Origin: Nitrosomonas sp. Nm132
Lineage (GTDB): Bacteria; Pseudomonadota; Gammaproteobacteria; Burkholderiales; Nitrosomonadaceae
Length of the DNA stretch: 61,564 nt
NCBI RefSeq assembly: GCF_900100485.1
Contig: NZ_FNDH01000016.1
Coordinates: 1 to 61,564, forward strand
Direction: 5' to 3'
Shown here: one piece after another, positions 1 to 7,920 of the stretch
How the letters are laid out: each line of letters opens with the position of its first letter
Numbering within the stretch: position 1 is the stretch's first letter
Translations under genes and position numbers: made by a program
Notes under the pieces: model-generated
Told to the model about the DNA's origin: nothing
The model's input: only the letters and a program-made list of their open reading frames with translations
Databases searched by the model: none

Positions 1-336
1 GGAGAGGCCTACCGCCTCAAAACACTGCTCAATGATCTATGGAGCATGCCAGACAAACACAGTGCACACGCTTTTCTTACACAGTGGTCCGATGAGGTTA
101 ATCAAGCCGGCATTCCAGCTTTCCAGGCTTTTGCTAAAACTGTCACCTCTCATTGGAACGGAATTATTCACTTTGTCGAATCCCGTCTGACCAATGGCAT
201 TCTCGAGGGCATCAATAACAAGATTCAACTTGCCAAACGGCGCGCCAGAGGATACCGAAATATTAACAACTTCATTAATATGATTTATTTCTTATGTGGA
301 AAGCTTCAGTTCACTTACCCACGGTATTTCACATAG
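1..336 (+). mobile_element. ISL3-family transposase, C-terminal fragment (cut by window edge)
   Basis: The frame is open from base 1 and ends at TAG 334-336, giving about 111 residues. The end has the pattern of the DDE_Tnp_ISL3 C-terminus: a segment ending in NGILEGINNKIQLAKRRARGY, then NINNFINMIYFLCGKL and YPRYFT. The catalytic Glu of the DDE triad is expected in the ESRLTNGILEG part. The 5' part is outside the window, so it cannot be judged whether the gene is intact. A contig ending inside a transposase is typical of a repeated element. Confidence 0.85.
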
Positions 337-1535
337 AACCTGAAATTTTTTCATTTTTCAAAAGCACTTACGAAGCTTTTTTCACAACATTGGATCATTA
401 CAAAGCAGAATTACGTATTTTATTAACTAATAATTTCCAAATCATCGGTAGCACCTGAGTGCCGAAATTTCATGTGCGATGATGAATATATCTCAAAAAT
501 TGAAAGGAGCACGACGCTGGATTAGAACTGGATCATGGTCACCATACGATCCCCAACGCTAATCAAAAATTGAGGCTCAACAAATTGCGAATGTATCTAA
601 TTAAAAGTTTTGACATGAATGAGTTTAAGCGTAAAATTAAAAGCATAGAAGGCAAGTTGAACGAGATATTGCTAGAACGAAAAAATTAATAGAATTGATT
701 ATTAAGTAAATTGGCTTTTTGAATGCTATAACTCAAAAAAGCGAGTAAAAATTTTCCCTGCAGTGTTTGTTAAGGCTCATATTCTTTGAACCAATTCCTA
801 GTATCTGGTTGTAAACCAAAGTGATGCTGTTGTGCGCTTCTTAAAAAAGAGGTACCTGATGCATACGGTTAGCAACCATCTTGAACCTTAAGGTTCAAGA
901 TGACAGTCTGACGGCATTTGCGGGGAAGCTATTTTGTATGTATGAAGTTGCATTAGTTTCAACGGTTTGGTTTGTTGAGAAAGCCGGGTTTTATGCTGCG
1001 ATATGTTTCATGTAGAAAGAATTCTGGTATGCGTCTAAAGTAATTTAGATAATTTTGTATTTTCAATATTTCTTCTCTTTTTCTCAAGAGTCGAGTTAAA
1101 TTACCTCCAGCAAAGCCGGCGATTCATCCAAAGGCAGAACGCTTGAACAGGTTATGAGCGATTACGCCGATACAAAAAAGGCGGCATTTGCCTCGAACCG
1201 CCGCCGAGTTGTTCGGAAACATTCGTACCAAAAGCTACCAATTGGCACAATCTCTCACTCCCTAGCCGACCAGCACTTTCCTTTCTTGGTTCTGCTCCCC
1301 CACGGCAGGAACAAACATGTTCTTGGAAAACCAAAATGTGCTAATAATACCGAAAATAGCGGTATCATGCGCGTGACTGCCATCAAATTTACTGATTCTT
1401 CTTTGTTTCTCCCCCCCGCGAGCGTATCCCAGCGTACTAAAGGATGAGATTAAGAAACTAATCGCGGATTTTGGGGGAATAACTCCGGTGCTCACCAAGG
1501 CAGAATAGACTATAAGTTGTCCCAACAATCACAAT
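337..1535. other. 1.2 kb without a recognisable gene
   Basis: Between the ISL3 fragment and the HNH gene I see only short open frames with no family resemblance, such as a frame of about 24 codons at 615-689 and frames at 1154-1447 (+) and 1262-1528 (-) that share the same DNA and look non-coding. The stretch holds one perfect palindrome (877-902, listed separately). It probably consists of old element debris, but I could not identify a source. Confidence 0.5.
877..902. repeat. Perfect 26-bp palindrome
   Basis: The arms 877-889 and 890-902 are exact reverse complements with no loop; the centre reads CTTAAG. There is no T-run on either side, so it is not a normal intrinsic terminator. A dyad of this size could be a regulator site or the fused ends of a small mobile element. 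No gene lies close enough to decide. Confidence 0.7.
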
Positions 1536-1910
1536 TCAGGTTTTATTTTTAAATCTTTCTTTGAGATCAGCAAAAGGATTAAAGGTAGCACTCGCCATGG
1601 CATTATCACGATCGGTCCGCCCTGCCGAATCCCTCACTTTGGCGTGCTCATTCTCATGACAATAAGTGCACAATAATTCCCAATTACTGCCGTCAGCGGG
1701 GTTGTCGTCATGATTATGATTCTTATGATGCACTTCTAGCAGTTGAACAGTTTTATGGTCGAAAGCGCGTGCACAACGACCACAAACCCATGGAAAGAGC
1801 TTAAGTGCCTGCTCTCGATAACCTTTCGCACGTTTTTCCGCATTCAGGCGTGCTTGCAGTACTACTTTATCAAGTTTGCTGGTATCCTTTGTCATTAGCA
1901 TTTCACTCAA
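1536..1910 (-). CDS. yajD: YajD-like HNH nuclease
   Basis: A 124-residue protein that matches the YajD family along its length: ALKLFPWVCGRCARAF (residues 35-50), then LLEVHHKNHNHDDNPADGS, NWELLCTYCHENEH and a C-terminal NPFADLK. Two CxxC pairs (C43/C46 and C81/C84) should bind a structural zinc, and H61-H62 lie in the HNH active-site strand. Family members are predicted nucleases of unclear physiological role. Start codons at 1910 or a few codons inside (MLMTKDT) are both possible. It is alone on its strand in an accessory-like region. Confidence 0.85.
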   Translation of the reverse strand: MSEMLMTKDTSKLDKVVLQARLNAEKRAKGYREQALKLFPWVCGRCARAFDHKTVQLLEVHHKNHNHDDNPADGSNWELLCTYCHENEHAKVRDSAGRTDRDNAMASATFNPFADLKERFKNKT

Positions 1911-1956
1911 AAAAGATCCGAAAAAAAAAGCATTCTATCGTATCAAGATATATTTC

Positions 1957-2058
1957 TATACTCATCGCACTCCAAAATTCGGCAACTATATCTTCTCCCG
2001 CTGGGAGAAGGCCGGATGAGGGATTATAAAAACCGAATTTTGAAGTGTGACGAGTATA
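1957..2058. repeat. MITE-like element: 26-bp imperfect terminal inverted repeats
   Basis: Arms 1957-1982 and 2033-2058 are inverted copies of each other with three mismatches in 26 positions. Both ends start with TATA, which would suit insertion at a TA dinucleotide as by IS630/Tc1-type transposases (inference). The 50-bp core contains a hairpin with 8-bp arms (CTTCTCCC 1992-1999, GGGAGAAG 2003-2010) followed by GCCGGATGAGGG, a type of sequence that recurs in many proteobacterial intergenic regions. No coding capacity. It lies between yajD and dinB. Confidence 0.7.
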
Positions 2059-2187
2059 GTTCCCCAAACAACCTCTCTACGTTGATTCAGAATTTACACT
2101 CAATCATGGGCTGACGTAAGATGCAATTCATTTTCAAATACTGATCGTCAAATTGACAATAACTCAGAATTAAATAGCTTGTAAGCA

Positions 2188-3375
2188 ATGAACATCTTAT
2201 CACGTCGTATCGCCCATCTTGATATGGACGCTTTCTATGCATCGGTCGAACTTCTCCGTTACCCGCAATTACGTGGTTTGCCAGTCGTGATTGGTGGGAA
2301 ATCTGATCATAAACCGACGATACAGGCAGATGGAAGTCTCCACTTTTCACGACTGCGTGAATATATCGGTCGTGGTGTGATTACAACAGCTACCTATGAA
2401 GCGCGGGCGATTGGCATCTTCTCTGCTATGGGCATGATGAAGGCAGCGCAGCTTGCTCCCGATGCCATTCTGCTGCCGGTTGATTTTGATGCGTACCGTC
2501 ATTATTCGCGGCTGTTCAAGGCGGCCGTGGCAAGCATTGCTTCACAGATCGAAGACTCTGGCATAGATGAAATTTATATTGATCTAAGTGGCCTGCCCGA
2601 CGATAGCCTGACGCTTGCAAAACGGATCAAGCAAGCGGTATTCGACGCCACTGGCCTCACCTGCTCCATTGGTATTACACCAAACAAACTGCTGTCGAAG
2701 ATTTGCTCAAGTCTTGATAAACCCGATGGCATCACCATTCTTGACATGTCCGAGATTCCAAATCGAATTTGGCCATTACCAGTGCGTAAAATCAATGGAA
2801 TTGGCCCTAAAACAGAAAAGAAACTTGCATCGCTTGGTATTTCGACGATTGCTGAGCTGGCACAGGCCGAGTTGGGCTTCCTTCAGACTCACTTTGGTCG
2901 CAGCTACTCAACCTGGTTATACGAAGCTTCTCATGGAATTGATGACCGCCCTGTCATCACTAGCTCCGAGCCCAAATCGATTAGTCGGGAGACCACCTTT
3001 GAGCGCAATCTTCATCCACGTCATGATCGCGCCGTTTTATCAGAAATACTCACTGTCCTGTGCATACGCATCGCAGAGGATCTCCAGCGCAAAGGCTACC
3101 TCGGGCGCACCATTGGCATCAAGCTGCGCTTCGAGGATTTCCATACTGTCACACGAGATATCACCTTGACTACATTCACTGCTGATCACTCATCCATACG
3201 CCATGCTGCGAGAGAATGTTTGCGGCGTGTGCCACTGGAAAAGAAACTGCGATTACTCGGAATACGCGTCACCAAGTTAACCACCATACATTCCCCGCAA
3301 GGGATTAATATTTTATCTCAGGGAGAATTGCCACTTGTGTTTCAGGAACAACAGTCAACAGAATCAATGGGATAA
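2188..3375 (+). CDS. dinB: Y-family DNA polymerase (DNA polymerase IV type)
   Basis: 395 residues. The palm motif LDMDAFYASVE places metal ligands at D12 and D127-E128 (GIDEIYIDL), with Y17 at the steric-gate position. A helix-hairpin-helix segment KINGIGPKTEKKLASLGI and a little-finger domain follow. Compared with E. coli DinB there is an insertion of about 25 residues after VVIGG (about 38-63, containing RLREYIGRG), which I associate with a subfamily of Y-family polymerases common in Betaproteobacteria. The role is error-prone synthesis past lesions. The gene stands alone after a MITE-like repeat; I found no convincing LexA box upstream. Confidence 0.9.
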   Translation: MNILSRRIAHLDMDAFYASVELLRYPQLRGLPVVIGGKSDHKPTIQADGSLHFSRLREYIGRGVITTATYEARAIGIFSAMGMMKAAQLAPDAILLPVDFDAYRHYSRLFKAAVASIASQIEDSGIDEIYIDLSGLPDDSLTLAKRIKQAVFDATGLTCSIGITPNKLLSKICSSLDKPDGITILDMSEIPNRIWPLPVRKINGIGPKTEKKLASLGISTIAELAQAELGFLQTHFGRSYSTWLYEASHGIDDRPVITSSEPKSISRETTFERNLHPRHDRAVLSEILTVLCIRIAEDLQRKGYLGRTIGIKLRFEDFHTVTRDITLTTFTADHSSIRHAARECLRRVPLEKKLRLLGIRVTKLTTIHSPQGINILSQGELPLVFQEQQSTESMG

Positions 3376-3647
3376 TTCATCCACGCCAATTGAAGTTGTT
3401 TTCATCACACACTCACTTGCCAGTAATTATTTTCAAGAAAGCTGACAGAAAGAATATGGGGAGCCATGATGGTTCCTATTTTATTTCAAATCACTATACT
3501 CGGAACACTACATCCCTGGTGAATTGAATTATGTGAACACTTTAACAAGCCGTTGAAAAACTCGGCACTTTCAGCCTGAAATTCTATGGCGGATGCTATC
3601 TTGGCAAACACCTTCACTTTGCAGTCTCGTGGGCAACTCTCGCAAGA

Positions 3648-4745
3648 CTATATCCACTTCTTTTTCCTAAAGTAGACAATCATGATCACGCTCATCCCGA
3701 TCATTATTACCCACACCAGCAAATAGCCATATTCCCACTCAAGCTCAGGCATATGTTTAAAGTTCATGCCATAAACGCCGGCTAGAAAGGTCAATGGCAT
3801 GAAGATGGTCGCGATAATCGTCAATACCTTCATGATTTCGTTCGTCCGGTAACTGACATTCGAGATATACAGATCAAGCATGGTCGTAAGCATATCCCGG
3901 TAAATCTCGACACTGTCAATGGCTTGCACGACATGATCGTATACATCGCGCAAATAGGGAGTAGTCGCCTCATGAATCAATGGTGATTCCCGCCGCGCCA
4001 AGGACGAGATAGCTTCGCGCAACGGCCACACTGCCTTATGTAGAAACAGGAGTTCCCGCTTCAACTGATAAAGTTGTTCAATAACAATCTTGCCAGGTCG
4101 AGTCATCAATTCCTCTTCCAGAAAATCAATCCTGTCACCCAATTTTTCGAGAATAATGAAATAGTTATCGACCAAAGCATCCAACAGCGAGTAAGCAAGA
4201 TAGTCAGCATCCATCTTCCTTATTTTCCCTTTGCCAGTGCGTAGGTGATCGCGGGTTAAATGGAAAACATCTTTTTTGATATCTTCTTGAAATGACAGCA
4301 GAAATTTCTCACCAAGAATAAGACTGATCTGCTCTGGAACGATTCTGTTTTCCATCTCGTCATAAGAAAGCATCTTGAGAACGACAAATAGATAATCGCC
4401 AAAATCTTCACATTTAGGCCGCTGTACGATGCTCATCAAATCTTCGGTAACGAGGCGATGAATGCCAAAACTTTCACCTAATTTTTCAAGCAAAATCGGA
4501 TCATGTACGCCATCCACATTGATCCATGTAATAGTAGGTTTTAGTTTGTAGAGCAAACACTCATCCACTTGCTTTAGTGTGCGCTCCTCAAAGCTCTGCG
4601 CATCGTAGTCTATGAGCGTGATATTAATACCATTTTTCACCTTCTCCCCTGTGTACAGCAAGGTCTCGGCGGGTAAGCCAATCTTTTTTACTCTGCGTTT
4701 AGTTGCTCTGGATATACGCATCAGGATACTACCCGAAAGAATCAA
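3648..4745 (-). CDS. corA: Magnesium/cobalt transport protein CorA
   Basis: 365 residues with the CorA layout: a soluble cytoplasmic N-terminal domain, a long stalk helix, then two membrane helices at the C-terminus (about 306-325 and 341-359). The signature GMNF is at 326-329, followed by the short acidic periplasmic loop KHMPELEWE, and the C-terminus is basic (RKKKW). CorA pentamers form a Mg2+ channel in the inner membrane that closes when Mg2+ binds inside. It is monocistronic; the nearest gene upstream on the same strand is a small ORF about 190 bp away. Confidence 0.95.
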   Translation of the reverse strand: MILSGSILMRISRATKRRVKKIGLPAETLLYTGEKVKNGINITLIDYDAQSFEERTLKQVDECLLYKLKPTITWINVDGVHDPILLEKLGESFGIHRLVTEDLMSIVQRPKCEDFGDYLFVVLKMLSYDEMENRIVPEQISLILGEKFLLSFQEDIKKDVFHLTRDHLRTGKGKIRKMDADYLAYSLLDALVDNYFIILEKLGDRIDFLEEELMTRPGKIVIEQLYQLKRELLFLHKAVWPLREAISSLARRESPLIHEATTPYLRDVYDHVVQAIDSVEIYRDMLTTMLDLYISNVSYRTNEIMKVLTIIATIFMPLTFLAGVYGMNFKHMPELEWEYGYLLVWVIMIGMSVIMIVYFRKKKWI

Positions 4746-4792
4746 TCACAATTTGACGATTGCATTTTATGAGGAATTACATTGGCTTTGGA

Positions 4793-4914
4793 GGCGGATA
4801 AGCTTACGCTATCCGTCAATACTCATCTCACCACCCCCTGAATAAACGATACAATCGCTCTACGACGTAGTAAAAAGCATTAAAGATGGGCGAATAATAG
4901 TTCGCTTATCCGCC
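4793..4914. repeat. Inverted repeat, 11-bp perfect arms, about 120 bp across
   Basis: GGCGGATAAGC at 4793-4803 is matched inverted at 4904-4914. The inner side of the left arm also forms a local hairpin (CGGATA with TATCCG). It lies just upstream of corA and downstream of the 52-residue ORF. Repeats of the GGCGGAT type are common intergenic palindromes in proteobacteria; whether this is a mobile or a regulatory element is not clear. Confidence 0.45.
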
Positions 4915-4933
4915 CCAGCTACTTCAAATAAAA

Positions 4934-5092
4934 TTAATCCAGCCCCAAAGACCTGAGCGTAATCTCAGTCTCTTCATAATCCTCTTTGAGGAATTCAATT
5001 TCATCGACTATCTTCACGACTCTGCTAACCGGAATCATGTCATCGGTCATATCATCAACATCAATATCATCAAAAGAAAGTTCTTTGTCCAT
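4934..5092 (-). CDS. Small acidic protein, 52 residues, unknown function
   Basis: ATG at 5092 is preceded by a strong ribosome binding site (AAGGAGG, 8 bases before the start), and the frame runs 52 codons to TAA 4934-4936. The product is strongly acidic: the N-terminal half holds many Asp (FDDIDVDDMTDDM), and the C-terminal half reads like one charged helix (EIEFLKEDYEETEITLRSL). There is no signal peptide, membrane segment or cysteine. I do not recognise a family. The good start signal and coherent helix-like composition argue for a real gene. It lies between corA and the TIR pseudogene and could be transcribed towards corA. Confidence 0.6.
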   Translation of the reverse strand: MDKELSFDDIDVDDMTDDMIPVSRVVKIVDEIEFLKEDYEETEITLRSLGLD

Positions 5093-5223
5093 TGCAACAA
5101 ACCTCCTTACAACAAATAAAGATAGTAAATTAGTATCACATAGATTTGCTGCATAGAGTAAAAATAATGGGCGAATTATCCCCGCAATTTGAAGGTTTAT
5201 AGAAGAAAAGTGAACGCATGATC

Positions 5224-5238
5224 GCCCTATAATAGGGC
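5224..5238. repeat. Short perfect hairpin
   Basis: GCCCTAT and ATAGGGC face each other around a single A. It lies between the small acidic ORF and the end of the TIR pseudogene. On the minus strand it could terminate the dead TIR gene, but no clear T-run follows. Confidence 0.35.
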
Positions 5239-5285
5239 AACTTAAACATTGCTGGCGGAGAGCACTTTAGCCCTGCTTGGTGACA

Positions 5286-5591
5286 TCAGTCAATAATGGG
5301 CAACTGCTGATGTGAGCTACCCATGGCCAGCGTTACCGGCGTCTTGTTCTCAGGGCGCAAAGCTGCGCCTGTTTTCTTCAGCACGAAATCGCTATCGCGT
5401 GATTAGGCTAATAAAAGCGCTACCCCTGCTTTAGCGACGTGAAGCTTCTTCTCAATTTCCCGATACCAACGACGACCGGTGAGGGTTCGCTTATCTACAA
5501 ACACCGACTATTCCTCTGCCTGTAGTCGTTGTATCAGTCGAGCAGCAATGGGAAAATCCTTTCTTGAATAATAGATAAAAGTATCGCTCAT
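5286..5591 (-). pseudogene. TIR-domain protein, broken by two in-frame stops
   Basis: From ATG 5591 the frame reads a TIR-domain start: FIYYSRKDFPIAARLIQRLQ, then a TAG (5508-5510) where TIR proteins usually have Trp, followed by SVFVDKRTLTGRRWYREIE and LHVAKAGVALLLA, a TAA (5403-5405), then SRDSDFVLKKTGAAL. The frame ends at TGA 5286-5288 after 101 codons. The reading frame is kept throughout, so only point mutations killed it. TIR domains in bacteria serve as NADases or signal producers in anti-phage defence. The product covers roughly one TIR domain up to the region where the catalytic Glu is expected; any effector part is lost. Confidence 0.75.
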
Positions 5592-5760
5592 GCCAATTGG
5601 CTTCTAATTTTGTCAATTATCTCAGCACACTTTCTCCGGCTACTTACTTTATAAGCATCTACATGTCATTATTATAAGAAATCCTGCGGCTATAAAGCAG
5701 CATTGTGATATAAAAAAGACTTTTCCCCTGTTCATATATGATCTCTAAAGTCTGAGAGAG

Positions 5761-5766
5761 TATAAT
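5761..5766 (+). promoter_or_regulatory. Possible -10 box for ovoA
   Basis: A perfect TATAAT lies 42 bases before the ovoA ATG. No good -35 hexamer is seen at the usual distance, so the call rests on the -10 alone. The ovoA ribosome binding site is also weak (AGCAGG). Confidence 0.35.
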
Positions 5767-5808
5767 ATTTGCTCCGAAAGTTCCGAATAAGCAGGTTGTT
5801 AATATTTT

Positions 5809-7920
5809 ATGTCCAAAAAACTTTTTCAGAGAACACCGATACTCGATGGTAATGACGTTAATGCTAAGCGTGAGGAAATACGATCCTATTTTCATACCAC
5901 ACTGGATTGTTATGAACAGCTTTTCGAAACGTTACGCAATGATGAAGCTTATTACATTAAGCCGATTACGCTACGGCATCCTCTGATTTTTTATTTGGGA
6001 CATACTGCCACTTTCTTCATTAACAAATTGATTCTGGCTGGTTTGATTACCGAGCGAATCAACCCCAAGATGGAATCGATGTTTGCAGTTGGGGTGGATG
6101 AAATGAGCTGGGATGATCTAGATACGACGCATTACGATTGGCCTGCCGTGGAAGAAGTATGGGCTTATCGACGCAAGATGCGCAGCATCGTTGACAAGTT
6201 AATCAGCGATACTCCGTTAACCCTGCCGATTGGTTGGGATAGTCCTTGGTGGACGATTGTGATGGGAGTGGAACATGAGCGTATCCACCTGGAAACTTCT
6301 TCAGTGCTGATTCGCCAGCATGCGCTCCAATATGTTCAACCCCATCCGGACTGGCAGCCCTGCCGTAAAACCGAAGTCGCGCCGGATAATCAGCTCGTCA
6401 CTGTTCCAGCTGGCAATGTACAGATAGGCAAAAATAAAGCTGACCCAACATACGGATGGGACAATGAATATGGACATCACTCAGCAGAAATCCCTGCTTT
6501 CCAGGCGAGCCGTTATCTGGTCAGCAATCAGGAATTTCTCGCTTTTGTTGAAACCAATGGTTATGGTATAGAGGATTACTGGGAAGAAGAAGGTCGCAGT
6601 TGGTTACAGCATACTCACGCCCAATACCCGACTTTCTGGCTCAAACAGGACAATCAGTGGCGTTTCCGCCTCATGACCGAGGAAATGCCGATGCCCTGGG
6701 ATTGGCCGGTGGAAGTCAACTACCATGAAGCCAAAGCTTTTTGTAACTGGAAAACCAAAACCACCAGCTTGCCGGTACGTTTGCCCACCGAAGACGAGTG
6801 GTACCGATTGTACGATGCGGCAAATTTATCTGAAGTGCCTCATGCCAGTCCAGCTGTCGGCAATATTCATCTCGATTATTATGCTTCCAGTTGCCCAGTG
6901 ACTGAGTTTCCTCAAGGCGAATTTTTCGATATCGTTGGCAACGTTTGGCAATGGACGGAAACGCCGACCTATCCATTCGAAGGATTCGACGTTCATCCAT
7001 ACTATGATGATTTCACCACGCCTACTTTTGATGATAGACACAATCTGATCAAAGGCGGTTCCTGGATTGCGTGTGGCAACGAATCATTAAAATCCTCGCG
7101 TTATGCATTCCGCCGTCATTTCTTCCAGCATGCCGGGTTTCGCTATGTTGTCACCGACACCCCCGCCTTCCAACCCAGCTCCCATTATGAAACAGACAAA
7201 TTACTGTCCGAATATGCTGAATTTCATTATGGCGATAGTTATTTCGATGTACCTAATTTCCCGGCTACCCTGGCCAAACTGGCTATTGCTGCTATGGGCA
7301 GCAAACCAGTACGGAAGGCGCTCGATCTGGGATGTGCATCAGGGCGCTCCACGTTTGAGTTGGCAAAGCATTTTGATCATGTAACAGGTGTTGATTTCTC
7401 AGCTCGCTTCATTAACCAAGGCGTGCAACTCGTTCAGCAGGGTGTGTTGCGTTATACATTGACGGATGAAGGCGATCTAGTTTTTTATAAAGAGCGTACG
7501 CTCGCAAGCCTGGGTCTTGACGATGTCAAGCACAAGGTCGAGTTTTTCCAAGGAGATGCCTGCAATCTCAAGTCGATTCTCACTGGCTATGATCTCATCC
7601 TGGCCGCCAATTTGATCGATCGTTTATATGATCCGACCAAATTCCTAGCGAACGTACACAGTCGTATCAATCCGGGTGGGCTGCTATTGATTGCCTCCCC
7701 CTATACCTGGCTGGAAGAGCACACTAAACGCGAAGCTTGGATCGGTGGCTTCAAGCGAGCTGGCGAAAGCTTTACAACGCTGGATGGCTTGAAAGAAATA
7801 CTGAGTAGCCATTTCAGACTGATTCAGGGGCCGCAGGAAGTGCCTTTTGTCATTCGTGAGACCAAGCGCAAATTCCAGCATACCTTGTCGGAGGTGACTA
7901 TGTGGGAGAAAGTTGCGTGA
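5809..7920 (+). CDS. ovoA: OvoA, 5-histidylcysteine sulfoxide synthase with fused methyltransferase
   Basis: 703 residues with the three-part OvoA layout. An N-terminal DinB_2-like domain (about 1-185) holds iron ligands H65 and the HX3HXE motif H156-ERI-H160-L-E162. An FGE-sulfatase domain (about 195-460) has RLPTEDEWYRLYDAA and FDIVGNVWQWTETP. A C-terminal SAM methyltransferase (about 480-703) has the glycine-rich motif ALDLGCASGRS. OvoA uses O2 and non-haem iron to join cysteine to C5 of histidine as a sulfoxide, and its methyltransferase domain N-methylates 5-thiohistidine to ovothiol A. The stop overlaps the next gene by 19 bases, which fits translational coupling with ovoB. Confidence 0.93.
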   Translation: MSKKLFQRTPILDGNDVNAKREEIRSYFHTTLDCYEQLFETLRNDEAYYIKPITLRHPLIFYLGHTATFFINKLILAGLITERINPKMESMFAVGVDEMSWDDLDTTHYDWPAVEEVWAYRRKMRSIVDKLISDTPLTLPIGWDSPWWTIVMGVEHERIHLETSSVLIRQHALQYVQPHPDWQPCRKTEVAPDNQLVTVPAGNVQIGKNKADPTYGWDNEYGHHSAEIPAFQASRYLVSNQEFLAFVETNGYGIEDYWEEEGRSWLQHTHAQYPTFWLKQDNQWRFRLMTEEMPMPWDWPVEVNYHEAKAFCNWKTKTTSLPVRLPTEDEWYRLYDAANLSEVPHASPAVGNIHLDYYASSCPVTEFPQGEFFDIVGNVWQWTETPTYPFEGFDVHPYYDDFTTPTFDDRHNLIKGGSWIACGNESLKSSRYAFRRHFFQHAGFRYVVTDTPAFQPSSHYETDKLLSEYAEFHYGDSYFDVPNFPATLAKLAIAAMGSKPVRKALDLGCASGRSTFELAKHFDHVTGVDFSARFINQGVQLVQQGVLRYTLTDEGDLVFYKERTLASLGLDDVKHKVEFFQGDACNLKSILTGYDLILAANLIDRLYDPTKFLANVHSRINPGGLLLIASPYTWLEEHTKREAWIGGFKRAGESFTTLDGLKEILSSHFRLIQGPQEVPFVIRETKRKFQHTLSEVTMWEKVA

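Noticed and set aside
1154..1528. Overlapping frames of about 90 codons on both strands
   Set aside because: They cover the same DNA, show no family motif and no good start signal; treated as non-coding.
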